DNA from: Caulobacter sp. CCUG 60055 | GTDB lineage: Bacteria; Pseudomonadota; Alphaproteobacteria; Caulobacterales; Caulobacteraceae | Direction of reading: 5' to 3' | Length of the DNA stretch: 64,000 nt | NCBI RefSeq assembly: GCF_022750545.1 | Contig: NZ_PUIC01000005.1 | Location: 376,281-440,280, forward strand | In this document: positions 19,886-29,360 of the stretch, in pieces | Layout of the letters: the number at the start of each line of letters is the position of its first letter | Numbering within the stretch: the first letter of the stretch is position 1 | Translations under genes and position numbers: made by a program | Notes under the pieces: model-generated | The model's input: only the letters and a program-made list of their open reading frames with translations | Database searches by the model: none | Told to the model about the DNA's origin: nothing

Positions 19886-20027
19886 GGACGTCGGTCGGAG
19901 GCGTGATTGTCACACGTCCGTGACCACAAGGTCGCGTTTCCTGCCAAGGCCTTAACGGCGCCCGTTCGCACGGCGCGTCATCAACAGGTTCTTAACGAAA
20001 AAGTCCGGTTAACGACACATCGACCCG

Positions 20028-20051
20028 TTGACGGTCCATCAACCCTATGGC
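20028..20051 (+). promoter_or_regulatory. Candidate nrdA promoter
   Basis: TTGACG at 20028-20033 is followed after 10 bases by CCTATGGC (20044-20051), which resembles the Caulobacter housekeeping pattern TTGAC-N10-14-GCTANAWC. Transcription would begin inside the first NrdR-like box. Confidence 0.4.
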
Positions 20052-20096
20052 CCCATATATCGGGCTGTTGGGGTTCCACCCCACAAGATGTAGAGC
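20050..20096 (+). promoter_or_regulatory. Tandem NrdR-box-like sites upstream of nrdA
   Basis: Two 16-bp sites, GCCCCATATATCGGGC (20050-20065) and CCACAAGATGTAGAGC (20081-20096), match the published NrdR box ACACWATATATWGTGT at 10 and 11 of 16 positions. Their centres are exactly 31 bp apart, about three helical turns, which is the usual spacing of paired NrdR boxes. They lie about 60 bp before the nrdA start. NrdR is an ATP/dATP-sensing repressor of ribonucleotide reductase genes. Confidence 0.6.
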
Positions 20097-20154
20097 TTGC
20101 GGCGGCGGGGAGGGGCCCTGTCGCCGAGCCGTAACCGTATGGGTGAGTAGGGTC

Positions 20155-22023
20155 ATGATGGGCAGTGAAGCGACGAAACCAGTCTCCTCAGAGGCCGCGT
20201 TCGCCAAGACCCGTCCCGGCGAGCGGCCGCAGCTCCAGCTGGTGCGCAAGGTCGAGGTCGACCGCGCGCGCGACGCCCTGATCACCGAATTCGGCAAGCG
20301 GACGCTGGAGGATCGCTACCTCCTGCCCGGCGAGTCGTACCAGGACATGTTCGCCCGCGTGGCCACCGCCTACGCCGACGACGCCGACCACGCCCAGCGC
20401 ATCTACGACTACATCTCCAAGCTCTGGTTCATGCCGGCCACGCCGGTGCTGTCGAACGGCGGCGCCGATCGCGGCCTGCCGATCAGCTGCTTCCTGAACG
20501 CCGTCTCCGATTCGCTGGAAGGCATCGTCGGCGTCTGGAACGAGAACGTCTGGCTGGCCTCCAACGGCGGCGGCATCGGCACCTATTGGGGCGGGGTCCG
20601 CTCCATCGGCGAGAAGGTCAAGGGCCAGGGCCAGACCAGCGGCATCATCCCCTTCATCCGTGTGATGGACAGCCTGACCCTGGCCATCAGCCAGGGCAGC
20701 CTGCGCCGGGGCTCGGCGGCGGTCTATCTGGACATCCACCACCCCGAAATCGAAGAGTTCCTCGAAATCCGCAAGCCGTCGGGAGACTTCAACCGCAAGT
20801 CCCTCAACCTGCACCACGGCATCTCGATCACCGACGCGTTCATGGAGGCCGTGCGCGACGGCAAGCCGTTCGGCCTGCTCTCGCCCAAGACCGGCGAAGT
20901 GGTGCGCAACGTCGACGCCCGCGGCCTGTGGCAGAAGATCCTCGAGATCCGCCTGCAGACCGGCGAGCCCTACCTGATCTTCGAGGGCACGGTGAACCGC
21001 GCCCTGCCCCAGCACCAGCGCGAGCTCGGCCTCAAGGTCAAGCAGTCGAACCTGTGCTCGGAGATCATGCTGCCGACCGGCAAGGACCACCTGGGCCGCG
21101 AGCGCACCGCCGTCTGCTGCCTGTCCTCGGTCAACGCCGAGAAGTTCCTGGAATGGCGCGACCATCCGACCTTCGTCGAAGACGTCATGCGCTTCCTCGA
21201 CAACGTGCTGCAGGACTTCATCGACCGCGCGCCCGACGCCATGGGCCCGGCCAAGTACGCCGCCACGCGCGAGCGTTCGGTGGGCCTGGGCCTGATGGGC
21301 TTCCACTCGTTCCTGCAAAGCCAGAACGTGCCCTTCGAGAGCGCCCTGGCCAAGTCGTGGAACATGCGGCTGTTCAAGCACCTGCGCCGCGAGGCCGACA
21401 AGGCCAGCCGCACCCTGGCCGAAGAGCGCGGCGCCTGCCCCGACGCCGAGGAGCGCGGCGTGATGGAGCGGTTCTCGCACAAGCTGGCCATCGCCCCGAC
21501 CGCCTCGATCTCGATCATCTGCGGCGGCACCAGCGCCGGCATCGAGCCGATCCCGGCCAACATCTACACGCACAAGACCCTGTCGGGCTCTTTCGCGGTC
21601 AAGAATCCCTACCTGGAAGGTCTTCTCGAAGAAAAGGCCCGCAACACCGATGCGGTCTGGGCCTCGATCCTGGAAAACGAAGGATCGGTCCAGCACCTGG
21701 ACTTCCTCAGCCAGGACGAGAAGGACATCTACAAGACCGCCTTCGAACTGGATCAGCGTTGGGTGGTCGAGCTGGCCGCCGACCGGACGCCCGAGATCTG
21801 CCAGTCGCAGTCCCTCAACGTCTTCCTGCCCGGCGACGTCGACAAATGGGACCTGCACATGCTGCACTATTCTGCGTGGGAGCGCGGCGTGAAGTCGCTC
21901 TACTACCTGCGTTCGAAGTCGGTGCAGCGGGCGGCCTTCGCCGGCGGCGAAGGCGCGGTCACGACTTCCGAGGCGCTGGAGACGCCCCGCACGGACTACG
22001 AGGAATGCCTCGCCTGCCAGTAA
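20155..22023 (+). CDS. nrdA: Ribonucleoside-diphosphate reductase, class I alpha subunit
   Basis: A 622-residue catalytic subunit that reduces ribonucleotides for DNA synthesis. SCFLNAVSDSLEGI near residue 122 carries one redox-active cysteine, SNLCSEIMLPTG near 310 carries the radical-site N, C and E, and the tail ends in CLACQ, the shuttle dithiol that passes electrons from thioredoxin or glutaredoxin. PTASISIICGGTSAGIEPI is the phosphate-binding region. There is no N-terminal ATP-cone of normal length, so overall dATP control at that site may be lacking. The start could be ATG 20155 or 20158. nrdB is not adjacent, because a terminator and an unrelated gene follow. Confidence 0.92.
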   Translation: MMGSEATKPVSSEAAFAKTRPGERPQLQLVRKVEVDRARDALITEFGKRTLEDRYLLPGESYQDMFARVATAYADDADHAQRIYDYISKLWFMPATPVLSNGGADRGLPISCFLNAVSDSLEGIVGVWNENVWLASNGGGIGTYWGGVRSIGEKVKGQGQTSGIIPFIRVMDSLTLAISQGSLRRGSAAVYLDIHHPEIEEFLEIRKPSGDFNRKSLNLHHGISITDAFMEAVRDGKPFGLLSPKTGEVVRNVDARGLWQKILEIRLQTGEPYLIFEGTVNRALPQHQRELGLKVKQSNLCSEIMLPTGKDHLGRERTAVCCLSSVNAEKFLEWRDHPTFVEDVMRFLDNVLQDFIDRAPDAMGPAKYAATRERSVGLGLMGFHSFLQSQNVPFESALAKSWNMRLFKHLRREADKASRTLAEERGACPDAEERGVMERFSHKLAIAPTASISIICGGTSAGIEPIPANIYTHKTLSGSFAVKNPYLEGLLEEKARNTDAVWASILENEGSVQHLDFLSQDEKDIYKTAFELDQRWVVELAADRTPEICQSQSLNVFLPGDVDKWDLHMLHYSAWERGVKSLYYLRSKSVQRAAFAGGEGAVTTSEALETPRTDYEECLACQ

Positions 22024-22051
22024 CAGAGCCTGTTGCGATTTAACTTTAGAG

Positions 22052-22081
22052 CGGCGCTTTTTTGTAAAGGCGCCGTTTTTT
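22052..22081 (+). terminator. Rho-independent terminator of nrdA
   Basis: Stem CGGCGC/GCGCCG (22052-22057 with 22070-22075), extended by TTT/AAA pairs around a bulge, followed directly by TTTTTT at 22076-22081. It is 28 bp past the nrdA stop. Confidence 0.85.
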
Positions 22082-22191
22082 GTTATTTACATCGGAACGA
22101 CCAGCCTCATTAATCTGTTACAAGCACGTAATAAGTGTCGCGAAGAAAGCTTTTCGATAAGCACTAGCGATCAGGGGTGAGGGACCGGCCG

Positions 22192-23223
22192 ATGGACCGG
22201 AGGTTGGGAGTGGTTGTGGCGACCTGCACGGCCGTGGCCTCCATGGGCCAAGCCGGGCAAGCCTGCGCCCACCCGTCCTCCAAGGCGGCGAAAGCCGCGC
22301 TGGCCCGGGCCGCCTTCGTCGATCCGGCCGCCGCCACGCCCGCGGCCCCCAGCCTCAAGCTGAACAGCGGCGGACAGTTCTCCGCCCGCGCCGACGACGG
22401 CGCAGGCTTCGCCCCCGCCTATTCCGCAACGACCCTGGGCGTGCGCGACGAACGCGTCAGCGCCGCCGTAGGCGGGCCGTTCGCCTTCCCCGCCTACACC
22501 GGCACGACGCTCGACCCGATCCGGCTGTCGCAGACCGACCGGCTGATCGACGGGTCGGGCCTGGCGCGCTGGCGCACCAACGAGGTGACGCTGGGCGACG
22601 GCTCCGACGGCGCGGTCGATTCCCTGCGCATGTCGGTCGGCGGCGTGGCCCGGGGCGCGGGCGGCCTGGTGCTGGCCCGGCCGGACAGCCTGCTCGATCC
22701 CGACGCCGAGGCCTTCGACGTCACCTACACCCGCGGCTGGCCTTCGGCCTTGAAGTTCAAGACCGGCGACTACGCCCTCGACGTCTCGCCGCACGCCGGC
22801 GTCGGCATGTCCAACGCCGGCGGCTCGGCCGAGGCCGGGGCGATGATCCAGTTCGGCCAGGACGTCGACAGCCGCGTGCGCGAACGGCTGAACGGCCTCG
22901 GGATCAAGACGGTCGACGGGTCCAGCTTCGGCAATCGCGGGCGCTGGTACCTGTTCGCCGCCGCCAGCGGCCGGGCCGTCGGCCTGAACATGCTGCGCGA
23001 CAGCCAGGGCGACTTCCGCCGGGCCAACTGGTCCACCGATCCGGCCAGCGCCCTGATCGGTGACGCCCAGGCGGGCGTGGGCTGGCGCAAGGGCGCGATG
23101 CAGGCCTCGTTCGGCTATCTGCACCGCGAGATCAAACCCAGCAGCTCGGCCAGCCTGAAGGGCATGGACAACCGCGACGACGACATGGTCGCCTTCTCGC
23201 TGTCGTTCAAACCGCGCCGCTGA
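22192..23223 (+). CDS. LpxR-like (DUF2219) secreted outer-membrane protein
   Basis: A 343-residue exported protein. A signal peptide covers about residues 1-26 and ends near GQACA. The C-terminal half contains GVGMSNAGGSAEAGAMIQFG, then NRGRWYLFAAASGRAVGLNML and a late GDAQAGVGWRKGAMQASFGYLH stretch, the pattern I know from lipid A 3'-O-deacylase LpxR family proteins. Those are 12-strand outer-membrane barrels. The N-terminal half, about residues 30-150, is less like LpxR, so enzymatic activity is not assured. The start is unclear: GTG 22177 and ATG 22192 are both possible, and the latter has GAGGG upstream. It stands alone after the nrdA terminator. Confidence 0.6.
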   Translation: MDRRLGVVVATCTAVASMGQAGQACAHPSSKAAKAALARAAFVDPAAATPAAPSLKLNSGGQFSARADDGAGFAPAYSATTLGVRDERVSAAVGGPFAFPAYTGTTLDPIRLSQTDRLIDGSGLARWRTNEVTLGDGSDGAVDSLRMSVGGVARGAGGLVLARPDSLLDPDAEAFDVTYTRGWPSALKFKTGDYALDVSPHAGVGMSNAGGSAEAGAMIQFGQDVDSRVRERLNGLGIKTVDGSSFGNRGRWYLFAAASGRAVGLNMLRDSQGDFRRANWSTDPASALIGDAQAGVGWRKGAMQASFGYLHREIKPSSSASLKGMDNRDDDMVAFSLSFKPRR

Positions 23224-23272
23224 CGGCCGGCCCGGCGCCGCCTTGCAGGCGGTCGCGCCAGTCGATCATCAT

Positions 23273-24022
23273 CTAGTCGATCACGCACTCCGCCAGGCCG
23301 TCGTCGCGCACGACGCCCATCCGCCCGTCGATCTTGCGCGTGCGCTTCTGCACATAGGGCCCGGGATTGGCGGCCTTCCACTTCAGGGGACTGGGCAGCA
23401 CCGCCACCAGGCCCGCCGCCTGGGCGCGGGTCAGCGAGGCGGCGCTGGTGTGAAAGTAGCGCTGGGCGGCGGCCTCCGCGCCATAGACGCCCGGCCCCAT
23501 CTCGACCACGTTGAGATAGGTCTCCATGATCCGGCGCTTGCCCCAGATCGCCTCGATCAGCACGGTGTAATAGGCTTCCAGCCCCTTGCGCACATAGGAC
23601 CGGTCCGGCCAGAGGAAGACGTTCTTGGCCGTCTGCTGGCTGATGGTCGAGCCGCCCCGGATCTTGTTCGGGCGGCGGTCGTTGTGCGCCATCGCCTTCT
23701 CCATGGCGTCGATGTCGAAGCCGTGGTGATCGCAGAAGCGGGCGTCCTCGGCCGCGACCGCCGCCTGCACCAGGGCCGGCGAGATGCGCGAGATCGGCCG
23801 CCAGCGATAGTCCATGCCCCGCCCCTGCACGACGCGCTCCAGCATCAGGATCGTCGCCGGCGGCGGCGCGAAACGATAGACCAGCACCAGCAGCGGCGGC
23901 CCGATCAGCAGCACGAGGACCAGGACGCCGAGGATGCGGCGGACCGTCCGCCAGAAGCCGCCGGAGCCGGCCGGCCGGGCTCTCGCCGCCGGGACGGCCC
24001 TGGGTTTCTTGCCGCTCGCCAC
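23273..24022 (-). CDS. mtgA: Monofunctional peptidoglycan transglycosylase
   Basis: A 249-residue GT51 enzyme that polymerises lipid II into glycan strands without a transpeptidase domain. A membrane anchor spans about residues 30-48. The catalytic motif is [16 protein letters not shown] near 90-105, with the glutamate of E-D as the catalytic base, followed by [18 protein letters not shown] and the [13 protein letters not shown] motif. The start is GTG 24022, supported by AAGGAG nine bases upstream; no ATG exists before the catalytic domain. It is divergent from the nitroreductase gene with a 78-bp gap. Confidence 0.92.
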   Translation of the reverse strand: MASGKKPRAVPAARARPAGSGGFWRTVRRILGVLVLVLLIGPPLLVLVYRFAPPPATILMLERVVQGRGMDYRWRPISRISPALVQAAVAAEDARFCDHHGFDIDAMEKAMAHNDRRPNKIRGGSTISQQTAKNVFLWPDRSYVRKGLEAYYTVLIEAIWGKRRIMETYLNVVEMGPGVYGAEAAAQRYFHTSAASLTRAQAAGLVAVLPSPLKWKAANPGPYVQKRTRKIDGRMGVVRDDGLAECVID

Positions 24023-24100
24023 GCTGCAAAACTCCTTGCCCTGACGCAGGGGCGCGGTGCTAACGACTCGGGCCGCTCCCCTTCTCGCTCCGGACTTACC

Positions 24101-24775
24101 ATGAACGTCACCGAGGCCGTCCAGCGCCGCATCTCCGTCCGCGCCTTCAAACCCGACCCGGTGCCGGCGGCCCTGGTCCGCGAAATCCTCGAGGCCGCCC
24201 ACCGCGCGCCCTCCGGCGGCAACCTCCAGCCCTGGCGCGTCTACGCCCTCGCCGGCGAGCCGCTGGCGGCGCTGAAGGCCGAGGCGTCGGCCCGGCTGGC
24301 CGATCCGACCCAGGCCGAGCCGACCGAGTACGACGTCTATCCGCCCAACCTCTGGGAGCCCTTCCGCACCCGCCGCTACGAATGCGGCGAGGACCTCTAC
24401 GCCACCATCGGCATAGAGCGCGACAACCGCCTGGGCCGCCTGATGCAGCTGGCCAAGAACGGGCAGTTCTTCGGCGCGCCGGTCGGCCTGTTCTTCTGCC
24501 TCGACCGCAAGCTCGGCCCGCCGCAATGGGCCGACGTCGGCATGTATATGCAGACGGTGATGCTGCTGGCCGTCGAGCGCGGCCTCGACACCTGCCCGCA
24601 GGAGTTCTGGGCCCGCCTGCCGCAGACCGTGGGCGCGGCCCTCGACCTGCCCGACGACCATATGCTGTTCGCGGGCATGGCCCTGGGCTGGCGCGACGAC
24701 GCCCACCCCATCAACACCCTGCGCACCCGCCGCGACCCGTTCGAGACCTGGGCGCAGATGCGGGGGTTCGCCTAG
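24101..24775 (+). CDS. Nitroreductase family FMN oxidoreductase
   Basis: A 224-residue nitroreductase-fold flavoprotein. [14 protein letters not shown] near residues 9-22 and [15 protein letters not shown] near 36-50 form the FMN-binding region, and the C-terminal [21 protein letters not shown] closes the site. Members reduce nitroaromatics, quinones or enones with NAD(P)H as dimers. ATG 24101 agrees with the family N-terminus. The physiological substrate is unknown. It ends 13 bp before the convergent WD40 gene. Confidence 0.85.
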   Translation: MNVTEAVQRRISVRAFKPDPVPAALVREILEAAHRAPSGGNLQPWRVYALAGEPLAALKAEASARLADPTQAEPTEYDVYPPNLWEPFRTRRYECGEDLYATIGIERDNRLGRLMQLAKNGQFFGAPVGLFFCLDRKLGPPQWADVGMYMQTVMLLAVERGLDTCPQEFWARLPQTVGAALDLPDDHMLFAGMALGWRDDAHPINTLRTRRDPFETWAQMRGFA

Positions 24776-24788
24776 GCGGCCGCCAGGC

Positions 24789-25787
24789 TCACCCCAGCGC
24801 CGGGGAGGTCGCCACCCCCGCCAGGCCGTCCTCGTCGCCCCAGGCGACGCGGTCGCCCCTGGCGGTCACGGCCAGGGCGCTGATCGGCGCGCCCTTGTCG
24901 GCCTTGATCGTCTCGATCCGCCGCGAGGTCAGGTCGCAGACCCAGACGCGGCCGTCGTCGAGCCCGGCGGCCAGCACGGTCCCGTCCGCCGTCCCGGCCA
25001 CCCGCGTGACCAGGGCGCTCTGGTCGAAGCCGACCTCGCTGGCTTCCTTGCCCATCGGGCCGTTGGCCCCGCCGAACGGCCACACCACCACGCCGTTGGC
25101 GCCGCTGGTGGCCATCAGCATGCCCTTGGCCAGGAAGGCGAGGCTCTTCACCTTGGCCGGATAGCCGCCCATGCGCATGTCCTTGGCGTCGGCCAGCCGC
25201 CAGCCGTGCAGCTGATTCTCCTGCATCGACGAGATCAGGAACTTGCCGTCGAGGCTGAACGACACGCCGACATGGCTGCCGGCCCATTTCAGCAAGGTCG
25301 GCTTCTGCTCGGCGATGCGGGCGTACCACAGCATGACCCCGCCATAGGTGGCGACCGCCAGCCGCCGCCCCTTGGGATCGAAGGCGACGTCGGAGACCGA
25401 CTTCTCGTGCGTGAAGACGCGGGCGAACCTCGGGTCGGCGATGTCGCGCACATGCGCCTCGCGCCCGGCGGCGAAGGCGATCAGGCCCGATTCGCGGCTG
25501 GCGGCGACGGCGTCGATCCAGCGCCCCTTGATCTCGGCCAGGACCGTGGCGACCACCTCGTCGCCCTCGATCCGCGACCAGACCAGCCGGCCGTCGTCGC
25601 CGCCGGTGACTACGCCCCGCCCGCCCGGATGGACGGCCGCGCACAGCGCCGCCCCGTCGTGCGCCTCGACCGAGACATAGCCGTCGCCGTGCAGCAGGCG
25701 CACCACCCCGTCGCCCAGGGCGAAGCTGGCGCGGCCTTCGCGGTCGAACAGGGCGGCGGTGACGTAGGCGTCGAAATCCTGGCTCAT
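24789..25787 (-). CDS. WD40 repeat protein
   Basis: A 332-residue protein made almost wholly of WD40-like blades, for example [46 protein letters not shown] and [21 protein letters not shown]; about seven blades can be outlined. There is no signal peptide or membrane helix, so it is probably a cytosolic beta-propeller scaffold. ATG 25787 was chosen; an in-frame GTG at 25805 would add six residues. No partner gene lies nearby. Homologues in Caulobacterales are usually annotated only as WD40 domain proteins. Confidence 0.75.
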   Translation of the reverse strand: MSQDFDAYVTAALFDREGRASFALGDGVVRLLHGDGYVSVEAHDGAALCAAVHPGGRGVVTGGDDGRLVWSRIEGDEVVATVLAEIKGRWIDAVAASRESGLIAFAAGREAHVRDIADPRFARVFTHEKSVSDVAFDPKGRRLAVATYGGVMLWYARIAEQKPTLLKWAGSHVGVSFSLDGKFLISSMQENQLHGWRLADAKDMRMGGYPAKVKSLAFLAKGMLMATSGANGVVVWPFGGANGPMGKEASEVGFDQSALVTRVAGTADGTVLAAGLDDGRVWVCDLTSRRIETIKADKGAPISALAVTARGDRVAWGDEDGLAGVATSPALG

Positions 25788-26043
25788 GCCCCGCGCATAA
25801 CCCACCGGGGCCCGCGAGGCGAGCCCCGCCGCGCCCTCGCCGCTCGCCTCGCTCCCGCGGCGGCGTCTCGCCGTCCGCGCGCGTCGGACGCCCCCGGCGC
25901 ACGCCAGACGGGCGCCGGGAGGCGGCTAAACGCCGACCGGCGTTACATCGGTGTTTAGTGGGCTTTACCTTCGCGTCCGCCGACGCTAAAGGGCGATAAA
26001 GATCGTAGGCCCGCGGCGCGCGGGTGATGAGGAGACGTCGTCT

Positions 26044-26469
26044 ATGGGCGCCAAGCTTGCCGGTTCGGGGGGCTCGAAATACTCCCTCGGCCAGAATTCC
26101 GATATCAACGTCACGCCTTTCGTCGACATCCTGCTCGTGCTGCTGATCATCTTCATGGTCGCCGTGCCGATGGCGACCGTTTCGATCAAGCTCGACCTGC
26201 CGCCGGCCGTTCCGCCGCCCCCGGGCGCGAAGCCGAAGGAACCGACCTTCATCTCGATCTCGAAGACCGGCGACCTGTTCATCGGCGGCAACGCCACCAG
26301 CCTCGACCGTCTGGGCGCCGACCTGTCGGCCAAGATCGACCGCAACGAAGCCGTGTTCATCCGCGCCGACCGCGAAGTCCACTACAAGGACTTCATGGGC
26401 GTGGTGAACCAGCTGCAGACCGACGGCTTCTACAAGGTGGCCCTGGTCAACGAGAACCTGAACGGCTAA
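26044..26469 (+). CDS. ExbD/TolR family biopolymer transport protein (orphan)
   Basis: A 141-residue inner-membrane protein with a short cytosolic N-terminus, one membrane helix (about residues 26-46) and a periplasmic domain. D28 in VTPFVDILLVLLIIFMV is the conserved proton-path aspartate of the ExbD/TolR family. Such proteins pair with ExbB/TolQ to energise TonB or Tol complexes. No exbB, tolQ or tonB gene is in the window, so this copy must work with partners encoded elsewhere or as an extra ExbD. AGGAG lies nine bases before ATG 26044, and a strong terminator follows. Confidence 0.9.
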   Translation: MGAKLAGSGGSKYSLGQNSDINVTPFVDILLVLLIIFMVAVPMATVSIKLDLPPAVPPPPGAKPKEPTFISISKTGDLFIGGNATSLDRLGADLSAKIDRNEAVFIRADREVHYKDFMGVVNQLQTDGFYKVALVNENLNG

Positions 26470-26496
26470 GCGCCGAACCCAGGGTTCAGGCATTCG

Positions 26497-26536
26497 ATCG
26501 GCCGGCGTCTGACGACGCCGGCCGATTTTGTTTTTG
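26497..26536 (+). terminator. Rho-independent terminator of exbD-like gene
   Basis: A perfect 13-bp stem (26497-26509 with 26514-26526), loop TGAC, then TTTTGTTTTT. It separates the exbD-like gene from the convergent zinc operon. Confidence 0.9.
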
Positions 26537-26551
26537 GGCCATCCGCTTCTT

Positions 26552-26591
26552 CGTCATCCCGGACGGCCTGCACGGCCGATCCAGGATGACG
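26552..26591. repeat. Two-stem palindromic element, possible dispersed extragenic repeat
   Basis: Outer arms CGTCATCC and GGATGACG (26552-26559, 26584-26591) enclose an inner hairpin CGGCC-TGCAC-GGCCG (26564-26578). The CGTCATCC...GGATGACG frame resembles intergenic palindromic repeats I recall from several alphaproteobacterial genomes. Only one copy is in this window. Confidence 0.45.
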
Positions 26592-26605
26592 CCGCGCCCG
26601 CCAAC

Positions 26606-27652
26606 CTAGGCCGCGCAGGCCTCGAAGCCGGCCTTCAGCGCCGCCTCGTCGAGATTGCGGCCGATGAACACCATGCGGCTGTAGCGATCCTCGTCCTCGC
26701 GCCATTCGCGCTGGAGATCGCCTTCCAGGATCATGTGCACCGCCTGGAACACCAGCCGCCGGTCCTCGCCCTTCACGTCGACGATGCCCTTGGCGCGCAG
26801 GATGTCCGGCCCCTGCTTGGCCAGCAGGTCGTTCAGCCAGCTGCTGACCTTTTGGCCGTCGACCGGGCGGTCGAGGCGCAGCGAAACGCCCTTGATCGCC
26901 TCGTCATGGATGTCGGCGGCGTGATTGTGGTGGTGGTGATGGCCATGATCGTGGCCGTGGTCATGATCGCAGTGCTCGTCGTGCACGTGGCCCGGCTCGC
27001 CATGGGCCGGATTGAGGAACTCCGGCTCCAGGTCCAGGATGCGGTCGAGGTCGAAGCCGCCGCGGCCGAGGATGGCGTCCAGCGCCACGTTCGAACGCTG
27101 GGCGCGGTGGATCGGCGCCAGCGGGTTGAGCCGGCGGATGCGCGCCTCGATCAGCTTCAGCTCGTTCTCGTCGACGAGGTCGGTCTTGTTCAGCACGATC
27201 TGGTCGGCGAAGGCGATCTGCTCGGCCGCCTCCCTGGAATCGGACAGGCGCAGCAGCACGTGCTTGGCGTCGACCACGGCGGTGACCGAATCGAGCCTGG
27301 CCCTGGCCTTGACGTCGTCGTCGACGAAGAAGGTCTGGGCCACGGGGCCTGGATCGGCCAGGCCGGTGGTCTCTACGATGATGGCGTCGAACCGGCCCTT
27401 GCGCTTCATCAGGCCCTGGACCACGCGGATCAGGTCGCCGCGCACGGTGCAGCAGACGCAACCGTTGTTCATCTCGAACACTTCTTCGTCGGCGCCGACC
27501 ACCAGGTCGTTGTCGATGCCGATCTCGCCGAACTCGTTGACGATGACGGCGTAGCGCTTGCCGTGGTCCTCGGACAGGATGCGGTTGAGCAGCGTGGTCT
27601 TGCCGGCGCCGAGATAGCCGGTCAGCACGGTCACGGGGGTCTTGTCGGTCAT
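26606..27652 (-). CDS. CobW/COG0523 family GTPase, likely zinc metallochaperone
   Basis: A 348-residue G3E GTPase. The P-loop is G12-Y-L-G-A-G-K-T-T, the metal-binding C65-V-C-C68 motif sits in [13 protein letters not shown], and NKTD at about 155-158 is the guanine-specificity motif. A linker at residues 217-249 holds about 15 histidines, and the CobW C-terminal domain ends the protein. Members of this family that are linked to Zur move zinc to client enzymes during scarcity. It is the last gene of the znu operon, 80 bp after znuB, so a zinc role is well supported by context. GAGG precedes ATG 27652. Confidence 0.88.
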   Translation of the reverse strand: MTDKTPVTVLTGYLGAGKTTLLNRILSEDHGKRYAVIVNEFGEIGIDNDLVVGADEEVFEMNNGCVCCTVRGDLIRVVQGLMKRKGRFDAIIVETTGLADPGPVAQTFFVDDDVKARARLDSVTAVVDAKHVLLRLSDSREAAEQIAFADQIVLNKTDLVDENELKLIEARIRRLNPLAPIHRAQRSNVALDAILGRGGFDLDRILDLEPEFLNPAHGEPGHVHDEHCDHDHGHDHGHHHHHNHAADIHDEAIKGVSLRLDRPVDGQKVSSWLNDLLAKQGPDILRAKGIVDVKGEDRRLVFQAVHMILEGDLQREWREDEDRYSRMVFIGRNLDEAALKAGFEACAA

Positions 27653-27732
27653 GGCCTCTATGTAGAGCGGCGCGGGCGAAAATGGAGGGGCCAATTGCGG
27701 CCGGCGGCGTTTCGCCCCGGCCGACCGCCCGC

Positions 27733-28587
27733 TCAGCCCTTCAGGTGGGCCCGGCCCGGCAGGCTCTGCAACAGCCCGCGATTGATCCCGAACAGCGCCG
27801 AGACCCCGAACAGCGCGGCCGCGCACAGGGTCATCACCGCGCCCGGCTCCACTCCCAGCCGCCCGGCGAGCAGCAGGCCGCCGCCGCTGGCCAGGGCCGA
27901 GATCAGCGCCGCCGCGCCCGCCTGCCCGGCGTAGCCCCGCGCCCAGAAGCGCGACGCGGCGGCGGGGATCATCATCAGGCCGACGGTCATCAGCGCGCCG
28001 AAGGCCCTGAAGCCGGCGACGAGGTTGAGCGCCACCAGCACCATCAGGATCAGGTGCAGAAGGCCGCCGGGCAGCCCCGAGGCCCGCATGAACACCGGGT
28101 CGGCGCTCTCGGCCAGGAAGCCCCGGATGAACAGGGCGACGGCGAGCAGGGTGGCGGTGGCGGCGACGGCGGCCAGGACCAGGGCGTGGGCGTCGAGGGC
28201 GGTGGCCGCCCCGAACAGCATGTCGTGCAGCGCCTCCGGCCGCGCCCCGCGCCCGAGGATCAGCACCCCCAGCGCCAGGGCGCTGAGATAGAACACCGCG
28301 AACGAGGCGTCCTCGGGCAGGCGGCGGGTCTGGGCCAGCAGGCTGGACAGCCCGGCGACCACGAAGCCGGCCGTCAGCGCCCCCAGGGTCAGGGCGATCG
28401 GGTCGGGTCCGGCCAGCAGGTAGGCGATGGCGGCGCCGGGCAGGATGCCGTGGCTCATGGCGTCGCCGATCAGGCTCATGCGACGGGCGATCAGCAGCAC
28501 GCCCAGCGGCGCGCCGCCGAAAGCCAGGGCCAGGGCCCCGGCCGCCGCGCTTTTCCAGGCGACGCCCTCGACCAGTTCAGGCGTCAA
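27733..28587 (-). CDS. znuB: Zinc/metal ABC transporter permease
   Basis: A 284-residue ABC-3 family permease with about eight or nine membrane helices. Typical segments are [23 protein letters not shown] near residues 28-50 and the later [24 protein letters not shown]. It would form the membrane channel of a high-affinity zinc importer. It starts with TTG at 28587, overlapping the stop of the ATPase gene (ATTGA), so the two are translationally coupled. Manganese as the substrate is possible in this family, but the upstream Zur-like palindrome and the CobW partner favour zinc. Confidence 0.88.
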   Translation of the reverse strand: MTPELVEGVAWKSAAAGALALAFGGAPLGVLLIARRMSLIGDAMSHGILPGAAIAYLLAGPDPIALTLGALTAGFVVAGLSSLLAQTRRLPEDASFAVFYLSALALGVLILGRGARPEALHDMLFGAATALDAHALVLAAVAATATLLAVALFIRGFLAESADPVFMRASGLPGGLLHLILMVLVALNLVAGFRAFGALMTVGLMMIPAAASRFWARGYAGQAGAAALISALASGGGLLLAGRLGVEPGAVMTLCAAALFGVSALFGINRGLLQSLPGRAHLKG

Positions 28588-29360
28588 TGCCGGTGCTCCG
28601 CCTCGTCGTGGGCCGGATGGTCGTCGTCATGGCGATGGCAGACCTGCGGATCGTCGCTCCAGGCCTCGGACAGGCGGCGGGCGACCAACAAGTTCTCCGG
28701 GGCCAGGGCCTCGCCAGTCGGTCCCCACGCGACCTTCTCCCGGGCCAGCAGCAAGGTGTCGCCGCAGAGCTGGCGCACCACGTCCAGGTCGTGCAGCACC
28801 ATGATCACCGTGCGGCCCTCGCGCGGCCAGCGTTGGATCAGGTCGATGAGGTCCGAGGTGGTCCGCGCGTCCAGGGCCGTGAACGGCTCGTCCAGCAGGA
28901 TGAGGCCGGCGTCCTGCAACAGCACCCGCGCGAACAGCGCCCTTTGCAGCTGGCCGCCCGAGACCGAGCCGATGGCCCGGCTCTCGAAGCCCTCCAGGCC
29001 GACCGCGGCCATGGCCTCGCGCAGGCGGGCGCGGTCGGAGCGCGTCAGCCCGCCGAACAGGCCCCGCCGGCGCCAGAAGCCCAGGGCGACCAGATCCTCG
29101 AGGGTGATCGGGAACTGCTTGTCGACGCCGTTGTCCTGGGGAAGGTAGGCGATGTCGCGATGCCTGAAGCCGTTCAGCTCGATGCGGCCGGCCAGCGGCG
29201 GCAGCGCCCCCGCCACGCCCTTGAGCAGGGTCGACTTGCCCGAACCGTTCGGCCCGACCACCGCCGTCAGGCGCGAGGTCGAGAACGCGCCGTCCAGGTG
29301 ATGGACGGCGGGGCGACGCTCATAGCCCAGCGTCAGGTCGTGCAGGCGGACCGCGCTCAT
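28584..29360 (-). CDS. znuC: Zinc/metal ABC transporter ATP-binding protein
   Basis: A 258-residue ABC ATPase. Walker A is GPNGSGKST near residues 35-43, the signature is SVSGGQLQRA, Walker B is LILLDEPFTALD, and a switch histidine follows in VLHDLD. The tail is rich in His and Asp, a common trait of ZnuC proteins that may sense zinc. ATG 29360 overlaps the stop codon of a 37-codon upstream gene (TGATG). With ZnuB it forms the importer core; no znuA-type binding protein gene is present in the window. Confidence 0.9.
   Translation of the reverse strand: MSAVRLHDLTLGYERRPAVHHLDGAFSTSRLTAVVGPNGSGKSTLLKGVAGALPPLAGRIELNGFRHRDIAYLPQDNGVDKQFPITLEDLVALGFWRRRGLFGGLTRSDRARLREAMAAVGLEGFESRAIGSVSGGQLQRALFARVLLQDAGLILLDEPFTALDARTTSDLIDLIQRWPREGRTVIMVLHDLDVVRQLCGDTLLLAREKVAWGPTGEALAPENLLVARRLSEAWSDDPQVCHRHDDDHPAHDEAEHRH

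Noticed and set aside
19952..20012. CtrA binding site upstream of nrdA
   Set aside because: Three TTAA half-sites are present (19952, 19992, 20009), but none are at the seven-base spacing of the CtrA consensus; the closest pair is separated by 13.
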